A program made the translations under genes and the position numbers. The notes below the pieces were generated by a model that was not told the origin of the DNA, searched no databases, and was given only the letters and a program-made list of their open reading frames with translations. A DNA stretch of 64,000 bases, from the NCBI GenBank assembly GCA_005502805.1, contig SCMY01000004.1:372001-436000 (forward strand), in the 5' to 3' direction. Within the stretch, counting starts at the first letter, position 1; every line of letters starts with the position of its first letter. Shown here one piece after another: positions 1 through 8,222 of this stretch. This stretch comes from Rhizobiales bacterium 2SD. GTDB lineage: Bacteria > Pseudomonadota > Alphaproteobacteria > Rhizobiales > Beijerinckiaceae.

Positions 1-312
1 GTTCAGCCCAGCCGGCGCAGCTGCGAGCGCCTGCCCGGTCTTCGCGTCGAGAAAGCCGCCCTCCTTGGTCTTCACCGCGACCGCGCCGCCGCCAGCGAGC
101 AGCCGCCCATCGGCCAGCGCCTCGATGATCACGGCCGCGTTCGGATGCGCGCTCTGGACGAGGATGTCGATCGCGCGCGCCGTGTCCGAGAAGCTGTCGG
201 CGTTGAGGCGGGCGAAGGCGTCGTCGCCGCTCTGTGCGAGGGCGACGGCCGGCGCGAAGGCGAGCGTCATCGCGAGCGCAAGCATGCGCAGGAGGCTGGG
301 AAGGATCCGCAT
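1..312 (-). CDS. urtB: Urea ABC transporter permease UrtB, N-terminal part (cut by window edge)
   Basis: The gene starts with ATG at 312 on the minus strand and runs off the left edge, so only 104 codons are visible. The first ~27 residues form a signal peptide ending in ALAQ. This is followed by a soluble segment (SGDDAFARLNADSFSDT) that matches the periplasmic N-terminal extension typical of UrtB, ahead of the membrane permease domain. It lies 121 nt downstream of urtA on the same strand, the usual urtABCDE order. UrtB forms part of the inner-membrane channel for urea. The identification rests mainly on the neighbour and this N-terminal pattern. Confidence 0.8.
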   Translation of the reverse strand, partial: MRILPSLLRMLALAMTLAFAPAVALAQSGDDAFARLNADSFSDTARAIDILVQSAHPNAAVIIEALADGRLLAGGGAVAVKTKEGGFLDAKTGQALAAAPAGLN

Positions 313-433
313 GTCTCGCTTCGATTGGCTGGTCGGCTATCGAGCCTGCCACCGGCCGATCCGGCGGCAGGCTCAGGCAATTCGAAGGGCGGCCGGGCGT
401 TGATCGACCGTGCCGCCCTTCCCCCTCTTCAGC

Positions 434-1720
434 TCAGGTGCCGCTGCCGGCGCACTTGCCGGTCTTGACGTTGAAGTTGCCGCACTTCTTCTCGACCCAG
501 TCGCCGATCAGGTCCTTGGAGCCGTCGAGCTCCTTCGACCAGGCGTCGCCGGCGACGAGGCCGGTCTTCGAGACCACGTCGAACTGGCCGTCGGCCTTGA
601 TCTCGCCAATCAGCACCGGCTTGGTGATGTGGTGGTTCGGCAGCATCTTCGAGACGCCGCCGGTCAGGTTCGGGGCCTCGATGCCGGGCAGAGCGTCGAT
701 GACCTTGTCCGGATCGGTGGACTTGGCCTTCTCGACCGCCTTCACCCACATGTTGAAACCGATAACATGGGCCTCCATCGGATCGTTGGTGACGGCCTTG
801 TCGTTCTTCTTGAAGGCCTTCCACTGCTTGATGAAGGCTTCGTTCTCCGGCGTCTTGACCGACTGGAAGTAGTTCCAGGCGGCCAGATGCCCGACCAGCG
901 GCTTGGTGTCGATGCCGGCGAGCTCCTCCTCGCCGACCGAGAAGGCCACGACCGGGATGTCTGTCGCCTTGATGCCCTGGTTGCCGAGCTCCTTGTAGAA
1001 CGGCACGTTCGCGTCGCCGTTGATGGTCGAGACCACGGCGGTCTTCTTGCCGGCCGTGCCGAACTTCTTGATGTCGGAGACGATGGTCTGCCAGTCGGAA
1101 TGGCCGAACGGCGTGTAGTTGATCAGGATGTCCTCGGACTTGACGCCCTTGGACTTGAGGTACGCCTCGAGGATCTTGTTGGTCGTGCGCGGATAGACAT
1201 AGTCGGTGCCGGCGAGCACCCAGCGCTCGACCTTCTCCTCCTTGGCGAGATAGTCGACGGCCGGGATCGCCTGCTGGTTCGGCGCAGCGCCGGTATAGAA
1301 GACATTGCGCTCGCTCTCCTCGCCCTCGTACTGGACGGGATAGAACAGGATCGAGTTCAGCTCCTTGAACACCGGGAGCACCGACTTGCGGGAGACCGAG
1401 GTCCAGCAGCCGAACACGGCCGCGACCTTGTCCTTGACGATCAGCTCTCGCGCCTTCTCGGCGAAGAGCGGCCAGTTCGAGGCCGGGTCGACCACGACCG
1501 CCTCCAGCTTCTTGCCGAGCACGCCGCCCTTCTTGTTCTGCTCCTCGATGAGCATCAGCATGACGTCCTTCAGCGTCGTCTCCGAGATCGCCATCGTGCC
1601 GGAGAGCGAGTGCAGGATGCCGACCTTGATGGTCTCTTGCGCCTGCGCCGGCAGCAGCGAGGAGAGAACCGTGGCGCCCGCGAAGGCGGCGCCCATGACC
1701 ACGCGACGAGTGAGTTTCAC
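434..1720 (-). CDS. urtA: Urea ABC transporter substrate-binding protein UrtA
   Basis: A 428-aa periplasmic binding protein of the urea/amide type. The chosen GTG start gives MKLTRRVVMGAAFAG, a signal peptide with twin arginines and a cleavage site near AQA-QE; an upstream in-frame extension lacks signal-peptide character. The mature start ETIKVGILHSLSGTMAISE and the segment VFGCWTSVSRKSVLPV are characteristic of UrtA rather than branched-chain amino-acid binding proteins. It captures urea for the UrtBCDE permease, and urtB follows directly. A sigma-54-type promoter lies about 75 nt upstream, which fits nitrogen control. Confidence 0.93.
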   Translation of the reverse strand: MKLTRRVVMGAAFAGATVLSSLLPAQAQETIKVGILHSLSGTMAISETTLKDVMLMLIEEQNKKGGVLGKKLEAVVVDPASNWPLFAEKARELIVKDKVAAVFGCWTSVSRKSVLPVFKELNSILFYPVQYEGEESERNVFYTGAAPNQQAIPAVDYLAKEEKVERWVLAGTDYVYPRTTNKILEAYLKSKGVKSEDILINYTPFGHSDWQTIVSDIKKFGTAGKKTAVVSTINGDANVPFYKELGNQGIKATDIPVVAFSVGEEELAGIDTKPLVGHLAAWNYFQSVKTPENEAFIKQWKAFKKNDKAVTNDPMEAHVIGFNMWVKAVEKAKSTDPDKVIDALPGIEAPNLTGGVSKMLPNHHITKPVLIGEIKADGQFDVVSKTGLVAGDAWSKELDGSKDLIGDWVEKKCGNFNVKTGKCAGSGT

Positions 1721-1796
1721 TGCGATGTCCCCCGAAGGTCCCTGTTGACCGCGCCCCTCCCGGGCGCAGCTGCCTTGTCGGCTGGCGGGAATGTTC

Positions 1797-1812
1797 GCAA
1801 GCGACGTGCCAA
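1797..1812 (-). promoter_or_regulatory. Sigma-54 (RpoN) -24/-12 promoter of urtA
   Basis: Read on the minus strand the sequence is TTGGCACGTCGCTTGC. This matches the RpoN consensus TGGCAC-N5-TTGC with correct spacing. The expected transcription start is near 1785, leaving a leader of about 65 nt before the urtA GTG. Urea uptake operons are commonly NtrC/RpoN controlled. I see no convincing NtrC palindrome upstream, so the activator site is not assigned. Confidence 0.7.
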
Positions 1813-2090
1813 CCCGGCGGAAGGCCATTTCGGCACTGCAACAAGGCGTGTTCAGGGCGGCTTTCGGAGCGATTTCCTGCGGACAGGCCGCTGATCGGCG
1901 CAAGGAAGATGCGACAAGGCCGCAAATGGCCATGCAATAGGCAGACCATGAGCCCATGAATTAGGCAGCTGAGATCCACTGCGATCCAATGCCTGATTTT
2001 ATTGCAGGCACCCACCCTGTGCGCCGCTGAATCTTTACCGTTTACGCGGTGCTTGGAATCACCCTAGCCTCCTCCTGTCGGTAACAACTG
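1813..2090. other. Intergenic region upstream of urtA
   Basis: No gene is supported here. The stretch should hold activator sites for urtA (minus) and a promoter for the small transcription unit starting near 2091 (plus), but no clear -35/-10 pair could be picked out. Long open frames crossing it are shadows of urtA and have no ribosome-binding site. Confidence 0.5.
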
Positions 2091-2105
2091 AAAGGAGGTG
2101 ATCCA

Positions 2106-2183
2106 GTGTCTCATTGTCATCAACCGCTGTCGCGGGGGGCGCATGGCCTGGACTCGTCCCATGAGGGGTTCGGTTGCGCGTGA
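2106..2183 (+). CDS. Possible 25-aa peptide behind a perfect Shine-Dalgarno
   Basis: The 14 bases AAAGGAGGTGATCC at 2091-2104 are the exact complement of the 3' end of 16S rRNA. A GTG codon follows at ideal spacing and opens a 25-codon frame (MSHCHQPLSRGAHGLDSSHEGFGCA) rich in His and Cys. A strong hairpin terminator follows at 2231. A second short frame, ATG 2143 to stop 2193 (MAWTRPMRGSVAREFP), overlaps it in another phase. I do not recognise either peptide. The unit could be a leader peptide, a small protein or an RNA whose anti-16S element has another role. Confidence 0.4.
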   Translation: MSHCHQPLSRGAHGLDSSHEGFGCA

Positions 2184-2230
2184 GTTTCCGTGACGCTTAG
2201 CCCTGTTACCGGGGCTGCGGTTCGGCAATG

Positions 2231-2258
2231 GAAGGGCTGCCCGCAAGGGCAGCCCTTC
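2231..2258. terminator. Strong hairpin terminator, GCAA tetraloop
   Basis: GAAGGGCTGCCC (2231-2242), loop GCAA, GGGCAGCCCTTC (2247-2258) form a perfect 12-bp stem. It follows the small plus-strand ORF and also the 3' end of the minus-strand gene at 2294-2719, so it can serve both directions. There is no long U tract. Confidence 0.75.
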
Positions 2259-2293
2259 TCCGTTCACGGGGCAGTCTTCCTGGCAGACTCGGC

Positions 2294-2719
2294 TCAAGGG
2301 CGAATAACAGCCGCACGAATAGTGCCGTAACCGGGCTCGACCGCCAAAGGCCCGCTTCCCCACGACGATACCGCGTACACCACGAGATTGTAATAGGCGT
2401 CGCCAGTGACACCGCTATCCGACGTCGCCAAATTCAGAACCTTGTGGTGCATGGTCGGGTCCACATTGTCCATCGCCAGAGGCAACGTATAGGTGCCCGC
2501 CCCTGCATTGTCGGGCCCCACCGGTGACCTCAGAAGGCCCCGACCGACACCGACATTGAAGCCAAGATCGTTCGTAAGCTCCGCCTGCGCTTGGACCATC
2601 ACAATATCGGAGGGCTTCAGATTCGGCACTTTGACAGACAAAACGACAATATGCAGGCCGCTATTGACCTGAATGGTGGACACTCGCTCTGCACCACCAA
2701 TGTAATGCTCAAACTGCAT
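2294..2719 (-). CDS. Hypothetical protein, 141 aa, beta-rich
   Basis: The start MQFEHYIGG at 2719 is preceded by AAAGGAAT, a usable ribosome-binding site. The protein has no signal peptide or membrane segment and alternates hydrophobic residues in a way that suggests beta strands (STIQVNSGLHIVVLSVKVPN, YYNLVVYAVSSW). I do not recognise the family. Codon use and AT content look lower in GC than the flanking genes. It lies between two diverged copies of a terminator-like sequence (2223-2272 and 2881-2930), which hints that it was inserted or duplicated there. A carbohydrate-binding or fibre-like role is only a guess. Confidence 0.6.
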   Translation of the reverse strand: MQFEHYIGGAERVSTIQVNSGLHIVVLSVKVPNLKPSDIVMVQAQAELTNDLGFNVGVGRGLLRSPVGPDNAGAGTYTLPLAMDNVDPTMHHKVLNLATSDSGVTGDAYYNLVVYAVSSWGSGPLAVEPGYGTIRAAVIRP

Positions 2720-2880
2720 TTGGAATTCCTTTCCAGAAAACCTGGTCAGTCCACTCCTGCGGCACCACTGCTTGTATAAAGGCACTGCAGGAACGGAACG
2801 CGAGAAGTATAAAACGGCCAGAAGGTGCGGGGATTAATTGCCCATCGATCCCCGGCACCTGGCCGCGTGAGCCTGTCATC

Positions 2881-2930
2881 CGACAATGGAAGGATTGCCC
2901 GCGACGGCGACCCTCCTCCGTTTGGGCAGC
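2881..2930. repeat. Diverged copy of the 2223-2272 terminator sequence
   Basis: CGACAATGGAAGGATTGCCC and the following ~25 bases align with CGGCAATGGAAGGGCTGCCC at 2223 and beyond, roughly four of five bases matching through CTCCGTT. The copy at 2223 keeps a perfect hairpin; this one has lost most of the pairing. The two copies flank the orphan gene at 2294-2719. Confidence 0.5.
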
Positions 2931-2968
2931 AGTTCTGCACAGGCCGTTCTGGCGCCGCCCGCCGCGCC

Positions 2969-5320
2969 ATGGCAGAACCTTGCCATGTCCTTCGCGCCCA
3001 GCCGCAGCTGACGAGGCCCCTGACCTTGCCCCGTCCCGACGCCGACCTCTCCCGCGACGCCATCCTCGCCTTCATCGAGGAGGAACGCGCCGCCGGCCGT
3101 GAGCCCGGCCGCCGCGATATCGCCAAGGCCTTCGGGCTCGATGCCGGCGGCAAGATCTGGCTGAAGCGCCTGCTGCGCGAGCTCGAGCTGGAGGAGAACG
3201 GCGGCTCCGGCCCGGTCAAGCCGCATGCCGCCCTGCCTGCGGTCCTGCTCTGCGAGATCAAGACGCGCGATCGCGAGGGCGATCTCATCGCCGCCCCGCT
3301 CGAATGGAACGAGGACGACCAGGGCGAGGCGCCAAAAATCCTGGTCGAGCGCCAGCGCGAGTTCCGCCGCAAGCCGAAGACCCCGACCGCCGCCGCTCCG
3401 GGCGTAGGCGACCACGTCCTGCTCAAACTGACGCGCCTGCGCGGCGTCGACGGCTATCAGTGGTCGGGCCGCACCCTCAAGGTGATGGGCAAGGCCAAGG
3501 CGCAGGCGCTCGGCATCTTCCGCGCTTTGCCCGACGGCTCCGGCCGGCTCGTCCCCGTCGACAAGAAGGCGCAGGGGCGCGAGGCGATTGTTCCGAAGAG
3601 CCAGACCGGCAACGCCCAGGATGGCGACCTCGTCTCGGTCTCCTTCGCGCGTGAAAGCCGCTTCGGCCCGCCGCAGGCCCGGGTGCGCGAGCGGCTCGGC
3701 TCGCTGAAATCGGAGCGCGCGGTCTCGCTGATCGCGATCCACGCCCACGGCATACCCTACGAGTTCCAGCCCGCTACCCTTGCCGAAGCCAAGGCCGCCA
3801 AGCCTGCGACGCTCGCCGGTCGCGAGGATTGGCGGGCACTGCCGCTGATCACCATCGACCCAGCCGACGCCAAGGACCATGACGACGCGGTCCATGCCGC
3901 GCCGGACGACGACCCAGACAATCCCGGCGGCCATATCGTCACCGTCGCGATCGCCGATGTCGCGTCTTACGTCCGCCCCGGCTCGGCGCTCGATCGCGAG
4001 GCTTTGGAGCGCGGCAACTCGGTCTATTTCCCCGACCGGGTCGTGCCGATGCTGCCAGAGCGCATCTCGAACGATCTCTGCTCGCTGCGCGGCGGCGAGG
4101 ACCGCCCTGCCCTGGCCGTTCGCCTGATCCTCAAGGCCGACGGCTCCAAGAAGAGCCACTCCTTCCATCGCATCATGATGCGCTCGGCGGCCAAGCTCTC
4201 CTACCAGCAGGCGCAAGCCGCGATCGACGGCAAGACGGACGACATCACCGGCCCGATCCGCGACAGCATCCTGATGCCGCTCTGGGCCGCCTATGGCTCG
4301 GCCGCCCGCGCCCGCGACGCGCGCCAGCCGCTCGATCTCGATCTGCCCGAGCGCAAGCTCGTCCTCGATGCCGACGGCAAGGTCACCCGCGTGATCGTGC
4401 CCGAGCGGCTCGCCGCGCATCGGCTGATCGAGGAGTTCATGATCCTCGCCAACGTCGCCGCCGCCGAGACGCTGGAGAAGGCGAAGAGCCCGCTGATCTA
4501 TCGCTGCCATGACGAGCCTTCGCTCGAGAAGATGCGGGCGCTCGGCGAGGTCCTGGCCTCGATCGGCATTAAATTGCCGAAGGACGCGGCGCTACGACCC
4601 GCGCTGTTCAACCGCATCCTTGCGATGATCAAGGGCTCGGAGAACGAGCTCCTGATCAACGAGGTTGTGCTGCGCACGCAGGCGCAGGCCGAATACGTCG
4701 CCGAGAATTACGGGCATTTCGGCCTGAACCTGCGCCGTTACGCGCATTTCACGTCACCGATCCGGCGCTATGCCGACCTGATCGTGCATCGCGGCCTGAT
4801 TTCGGCGCTGGGACTCGGCGATGACGGCCTGCCGAAGTCGATCACGCTCGCCGAGCTGCGCGAGATCGCGACGAGGATCTCGGCGGCGGAGAGGCGCGCC
4901 ATGGCGGCCGAGCGCGAGACCACCGACCGGCTGATCGCCCATTTCCTCGCCGACCAGATCGGCGCCAGCTTCGACGGGCGGATCGCCGGGCTCAACCGCG
5001 CCGGCCTCTTCGTCAAGCTCGACGACACCGGCGCCGACGGCTTCATCCCGGCTTCCACTCTAGGGGCCGACTATTATCGTCATGACGAGCGCGCCCATGC
5101 GCTGGTCGGCGATCGCACCGGCGAGAGCTGGCGCCTTGGCGACCGCGTCCATGTCAAACTGGTCGAGGCGGCGCCGGTCGCCGGAGCGCTGCGATTCGAG
5201 TTGCTCACAGAGGGCAGGCCCGCGACATCCGACCGCTCTGGCAAAAGGTCACGGCCTCCTTTACCTATGGGGCGAAAGAAGGGCCGGCCCCCGCCTACAC
5301 GATCAGGCCGAAAGCGCTGA
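2969..5320 (+). CDS. rnr: Ribonuclease R
   Basis: A 3'-5' exoribonuclease of the RNase II/R family that degrades structured RNA. The N-terminal ~80 residues hold a winged-helix-like segment (LSRDAILAFIEEERAAGREPG), followed by cold-shock domains and the RNB catalytic domain with the acidic motif ITIDPADAKDHDDAV that binds the metal ions. HFTSPIRRYADLIVHR is the conserved RNB C-terminal signature. An S1 RNA-binding domain (GRIAGLNRAGLFVKL) and a basic tail end the protein. The start is uncertain: ATG 2969 gives 783 aa; an in-frame upstream extension to 2825 exists but is non-conserved in character. DUF983 and Nudix genes follow, a common Hyphomicrobiales arrangement. Confidence 0.92.
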   Translation: MAEPCHVLRAQPQLTRPLTLPRPDADLSRDAILAFIEEERAAGREPGRRDIAKAFGLDAGGKIWLKRLLRELELEENGGSGPVKPHAALPAVLLCEIKTRDREGDLIAAPLEWNEDDQGEAPKILVERQREFRRKPKTPTAAAPGVGDHVLLKLTRLRGVDGYQWSGRTLKVMGKAKAQALGIFRALPDGSGRLVPVDKKAQGREAIVPKSQTGNAQDGDLVSVSFARESRFGPPQARVRERLGSLKSERAVSLIAIHAHGIPYEFQPATLAEAKAAKPATLAGREDWRALPLITIDPADAKDHDDAVHAAPDDDPDNPGGHIVTVAIADVASYVRPGSALDREALERGNSVYFPDRVVPMLPERISNDLCSLRGGEDRPALAVRLILKADGSKKSHSFHRIMMRSAAKLSYQQAQAAIDGKTDDITGPIRDSILMPLWAAYGSAARARDARQPLDLDLPERKLVLDADGKVTRVIVPERLAAHRLIEEFMILANVAAAETLEKAKSPLIYRCHDEPSLEKMRALGEVLASIGIKLPKDAALRPALFNRILAMIKGSENELLINEVVLRTQAQAEYVAENYGHFGLNLRRYAHFTSPIRRYADLIVHRGLISALGLGDDGLPKSITLAELREIATRISAAERRAMAAERETTDRLIAHFLADQIGASFDGRIAGLNRAGLFVKLDDTGADGFIPASTLGADYYRHDERAHALVGDRTGESWRLGDRVHVKLVEAAPVAGALRFELLTEGRPATSDRSGKRSRPPLPMGRKKGRPPPTRSGRKR

Positions 5321-5343
5321 TGCCCTGAACCACGAAGAACTCC

Positions 5344-5787
5344 ATGTCCATACATTGTCACCAACCCAAGCCGGTCCAGGCGCGCGACTGGCGTCAGGCC
5401 GTGCGTCGCGGCCTCTTCGGCCGCTGCCCGAACTGCGGTGAAGGCCGGCTCTTCCGCGCCTTCCTGAAGCCGGTCGATTCCTGCGAGGCCTGCGGCGAGA
5501 CCCTGCACCACCAGCGGGCCGACGACCTGCCGCCCTATATCGTCATCACCATCGTCGGCCACGTCGTCGTCGGCGGCATCCTGCTGGCGGAGAAGTACAG
5601 CGACTGGTCGATGGCGATGCACATGTGGACCTGGCCGCCGCTGACCATCCTGCTCTCACTGCTGCTGATGCAGCCGGTCAAGGGCGCCGTCATCGGCCTG
5701 CAATGGGCGCTGCGCATGCACGGCTTCGGCGGAGCCATGCCCAAGCCCGAACGCCAGCCCGCCATGAAGGCCGTGGGGGGCCGATGA
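5344..5787 (+). CDS. DUF983 family membrane protein
   Basis: A 147-aa protein with a zinc-ribbon-like N-terminal half (CPNCGEGRLF and CEACGETL, about residues 29-52) and two hydrophobic segments (YIVITIVGHVVVGGILLAE and LTILLSLLLMQPV). This is the DUF983 pattern, whose biochemical role is unknown. It sits 23 nt after rnr and its stop overlaps the start of the Nudix gene (ATGA), so the three are probably co-transcribed. Confidence 0.85.
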   Translation: MSIHCHQPKPVQARDWRQAVRRGLFGRCPNCGEGRLFRAFLKPVDSCEACGETLHHQRADDLPPYIVITIVGHVVVGGILLAEKYSDWSMAMHMWTWPPLTILLSLLLMQPVKGAVIGLQWALRMHGFGGAMPKPERQPAMKAVGGR

Positions 5788-6518
5788 GCGACCACACCAT
5801 CACCCTGACCCAGGCGGAACGGGCGCGCACCAACGTCAACCTGCGCCCTCGCGATGCCGCGACCATGCTGATCCTCGATCAGTCCGGGAAGAAGCCCAGG
5901 GTGCTGATGGGCAAGCGCCATGCCGGCCACAAGTTCATGCCGGGCAAATACGTTTTCCCTGGCGGCCGCATCGAGACCGGCGACCGCCGCATGGCCGCGA
6001 CCGGCGCCCTCGCCGCCCCTTGCGAGCAACGCCTGCTCGCCCGCTGCGTGCGCCCGAGCGTCCAGCGCGGCCGGGCCCTGGCGCTGGCGGCGATCCGCGA
6101 GACCTTCGAAGAGACCGGGCTGCTCTTCGGCTCCGCCGAATACGGCTCTCCCGAGAACCCGCCTGAGGGGGTCTGGGCCGAGTTCGCCGCCAGGGGCGTC
6201 TTCCCGGATCTCGGTGCCATCACTTTCGTCGCCCGCGCCATCACGCCGCCGCGCCGGCCCAAGCGTTTCGACACTCGCTTCTTCGCCGTCGACGCCCGCG
6301 CTGTCGCCGGCAAGGTCGAGGGGATCGTCGGCCCCGATTCGGAGCTCGTCGATCTCGTCTCCGTCACGTTCGACGAGGCGCGCGAGCTCGACCTGCCGAC
6401 CATCACCAAGGTGATCATCGCCGAAGTCGAGGAGCGGCTGAAGGCCGGATTCGGCCAGCATCTGCCGGTTCCGTTCTACTGGGAGAAGCGCGGCAGCTTC
6501 GTGCGCGAGCTGCTCTGA
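5784..6518 (+). CDS. Nudix hydrolase
   Basis: A 244-aa protein of the larger Nudix type. The start MSDHTITLTQAER overlaps the DUF983 stop. The core shows GKYVFPGGRIE and the Nudix helix ALAAIRETFEETGLLFG with the metal-binding REtfEE pattern. Such proteins hydrolyse a nucleoside diphosphate linked to another group; the substrate cannot be read from the sequence. The insertion between the strand and the helix (about residues 65-95) is typical of the NUDT19-like subgroup seen next to rpmG in related bacteria. Confidence 0.85.
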   Translation: MSDHTITLTQAERARTNVNLRPRDAATMLILDQSGKKPRVLMGKRHAGHKFMPGKYVFPGGRIETGDRRMAATGALAAPCEQRLLARCVRPSVQRGRALALAAIRETFEETGLLFGSAEYGSPENPPEGVWAEFAARGVFPDLGAITFVARAITPPRRPKRFDTRFFAVDARAVAGKVEGIVGPDSELVDLVSVTFDEARELDLPTITKVIIAEVEERLKAGFGQHLPVPFYWEKRGSFVRELL

Positions 6519-6673
6519 CACCGTCTGGCGGCGGAAAATCCAGCCCCCCGCCCGATATTCCTTGACTTGCCGACGCCGATACGGCATTCCCCGCCCATCG
6601 GATTGCCGGGCTCGCCCGGCCGTTTTGTTTTTTGCGCGGGCCCAGGCGGCCCCATCTGTTCGAGGGCTCCGCC

Positions 6674-6841
6674 ATGGCCAAGGCCGTGACCATCAAGATC
6701 AAGCTCATCTCGACCGCGGACACCGGGTACTTCTACGTGACCAAGAAGAACTCGCGCACCATGACCGAGAAGATGTCGAAGAAGAAGTACGACCCGGTCG
6801 CGCGCAAGCACGTCGAGTTCAAGGAAACCAAGATTAAGTGA
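6674..6841 (+). CDS. rpmG: Large ribosomal subunit protein bL33
   Basis: A 55-aa protein beginning [18 protein letters not shown] and ending [10 protein letters not shown], the standard bL33 length and sequence. It lacks the CxxC pairs, so it is the zinc-free form. Its last codons (6827-6841) lie in the attachment site of the mobile element that follows, so the 3' end of the coding sequence is supplied by the element without changing the protein. Confidence 0.97.
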   Translation: MAKAVTIKIKLISTADTGYFYVTKKNSRTMTEKMSKKKYDPVARKHVEFKETKIK

Positions 6842-6843
6842 GG
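6827..6843 (+). other. Left attachment site (rpmG 3' end)
   Basis: ACCAAGATTAAGTGAGG at 6827-6843 recurs as ACCAAGATCAAGTGAGG at 24321-24337, next to the integrase. Both encode T-K-I-K-stop, the bL33 C-terminus; the one difference (ATT/ATC) is silent. This is what recombination into the 3' end of rpmG with regeneration of the gene would leave. Confidence 0.8.
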
Positions 6844-6875
6844 CAAATTGGCCTAACCTCTTGATTTTGCTTTAG

Positions 6876-6906
6876 AAAAACCGCCCCTTCGCCGGGCGGT
6901 TTTTTC
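6876..6906 (+). terminator. Rho-independent terminator after rpmG (element-borne)
   Basis: ACCGCCC (6880-6886) pairs with GGGCGGT (6894-6900), flanked by five As and six Ts, so it can work both ways. It lies inside the element, just past the left attachment site, and replaces the chromosomal rpmG terminator now stranded at 24371-24396. Confidence 0.85.
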
Positions 6907-7025
6907 GTTTGGGCACCACCAGGGTCACCGCGAAGCGCCCCTGACTGCCGCCAAAATCTTTCTTTTTTGCAAGTTGTTTCATCATCAATTGCGCTATTGC
7001 AAGATTCTGAAATCCATGATTCGCA

Positions 7026-8222
7026 ATGGCCATGTGGCCATTCGCTCGCAAAGATTCTGCCGCGGAAGACGCAAAGAGCTTGGAAGCGCTTCAGGCGTTT
7101 TTCGAGAGCGCGAACGGCACGGCGAGCAAAATCGCAGTCAGCCCGACGAAGGCGCTGGAATGCGTCCCTGTTCGTGCGGCGGTGCAGTTGCGATGCGAGA
7201 CGCTGTCCAGCCTGCCGCTACGGCTCTATCGCCGGCTTGAGGACGGCGGGAAAGAAAAGGCCGACGACCACCCGCTCTATCCGCTGCTGCATGGCCGGGC
7301 GAACGCCTGGACCGCCTCCTCCGATTTCATCTCGTCGCTGGAACGGGACTCGCTGCTGAGCGGCCACGGCTATGCCTTGGCCAATCGCGTCGACGGCGGT
7401 CGCATCGCGGAGCTGATCCGGCTGGCACCCGATCGGGTCAAGGTCGAGCTCGGGGACGGTGACGAACCCTCCTACGTGGTCAGTCTGAAAGGTGGCGGGA
7501 CGCGGACCTATCGCTGGTCCGACGTACTGCACGTCAGCGGCTTCGACGGCCTGTCAGCGGTGCGCCAGGCTCGCGAGGCGATCGGGATCTATGCCGCGCT
7601 GGAGGCTCACACCGGCCGGATCATGGCGAACGGGGCGCGGCCGAGCGGCGTGTTGCAGACGAAGGACACGCTGAAGGAACCCGTCCTGAAACGGCTCAAG
7701 GAGAGCTGGGCGAAATTCCACGCCGGCGAGAGCGCTGGCGGAACCGCGATTTTGGAATCCGGCTTGGAGTTCAAGCCGCTGACCTTCAGCTCGGTCGATT
7801 TGCAGTTCGCCGAGCTGCGCCAGTACCAGCTTGTCGAGATTGCCCGCGCCTTTGCCGTCCCGCCGATCCTGATCGGGGACTACAGCCGCGCCACCTGGTC
7901 GAATTTCGAGCCGAGCGCGCAGGCTTATCTCAGCTTCTGCCTGGTGCCTCGGATCAAGGCCTGGACCGGCGCCATCGCCCGGCTGCTGAGCCCGGAAGAA
8001 CAGCGCGACCTCGGGGCCGAGTTCGAAACCGGCGCGCTGGTGCAGGCCGATATCGCGAAACGGTTCGCGGCCTACGCGTCTGCCATCTCCAGCCGCATCC
8101 TGTCGCCGAACGAGGTCCGTGAGCTCGAGAATCGCGGCCCCTACGCCGGCGGCGACACCTACGCCAATCCCAACGTGACGAGCGGCGCGCCAGCCGACCA
8201 GCAGCAGGAGGATGCCGCGTGA
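7026..8222 (+). CDS. Phage portal protein, HK97 family
   Basis: A 398-aa protein with the portal signatures VPVRAAVQLRCETLSSLPLRLY near the N-terminus, HPLYPLLHGRANAW, and the C-terminal ARAFAVPPILIGD. Portal dodecamers form the DNA entry vertex of the procapsid and dock the terminase. It is the first gene of the plus-strand head module, about 180 nt inside the left end of the element. Its stop overlaps the protease start (GTGA). The length is normal for HK97-type portals and the frame is intact. Confidence 0.92.
   Translation: MAMWPFARKDSAAEDAKSLEALQAFFESANGTASKIAVSPTKALECVPVRAAVQLRCETLSSLPLRLYRRLEDGGKEKADDHPLYPLLHGRANAWTASSDFISSLERDSLLSGHGYALANRVDGGRIAELIRLAPDRVKVELGDGDEPSYVVSLKGGGTRTYRWSDVLHVSGFDGLSAVRQAREAIGIYAALEAHTGRIMANGARPSGVLQTKDTLKEPVLKRLKESWAKFHAGESAGGTAILESGLEFKPLTFSSVDLQFAELRQYQLVEIARAFAVPPILIGDYSRATWSNFEPSAQAYLSFCLVPRIKAWTGAIARLLSPEEQRDLGAEFETGALVQADIAKRFAAYASAISSRILSPNEVRELENRGPYAGGDTYANPNVTSGAPADQQQEDAA

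Noticed and set aside
410..1894. Long plus-strand open frame opposite urtA
   Set aside because: It mirrors the urtA coding sequence in a GC-rich genome and has no family signature or ribosome-binding site.
2091..2104. Remnant of a 16S rRNA gene 3' end on the minus strand
   Set aside because: Only the 14-base tail matches; no further 16S sequence adjoins it, so it is better read as a Shine-Dalgarno.
2143..2193. PqqA-like peptide precursor (MAWTRP start)
   Set aside because: It lacks the conserved Glu and Tyr residues of PqqA and no pqq genes are near.
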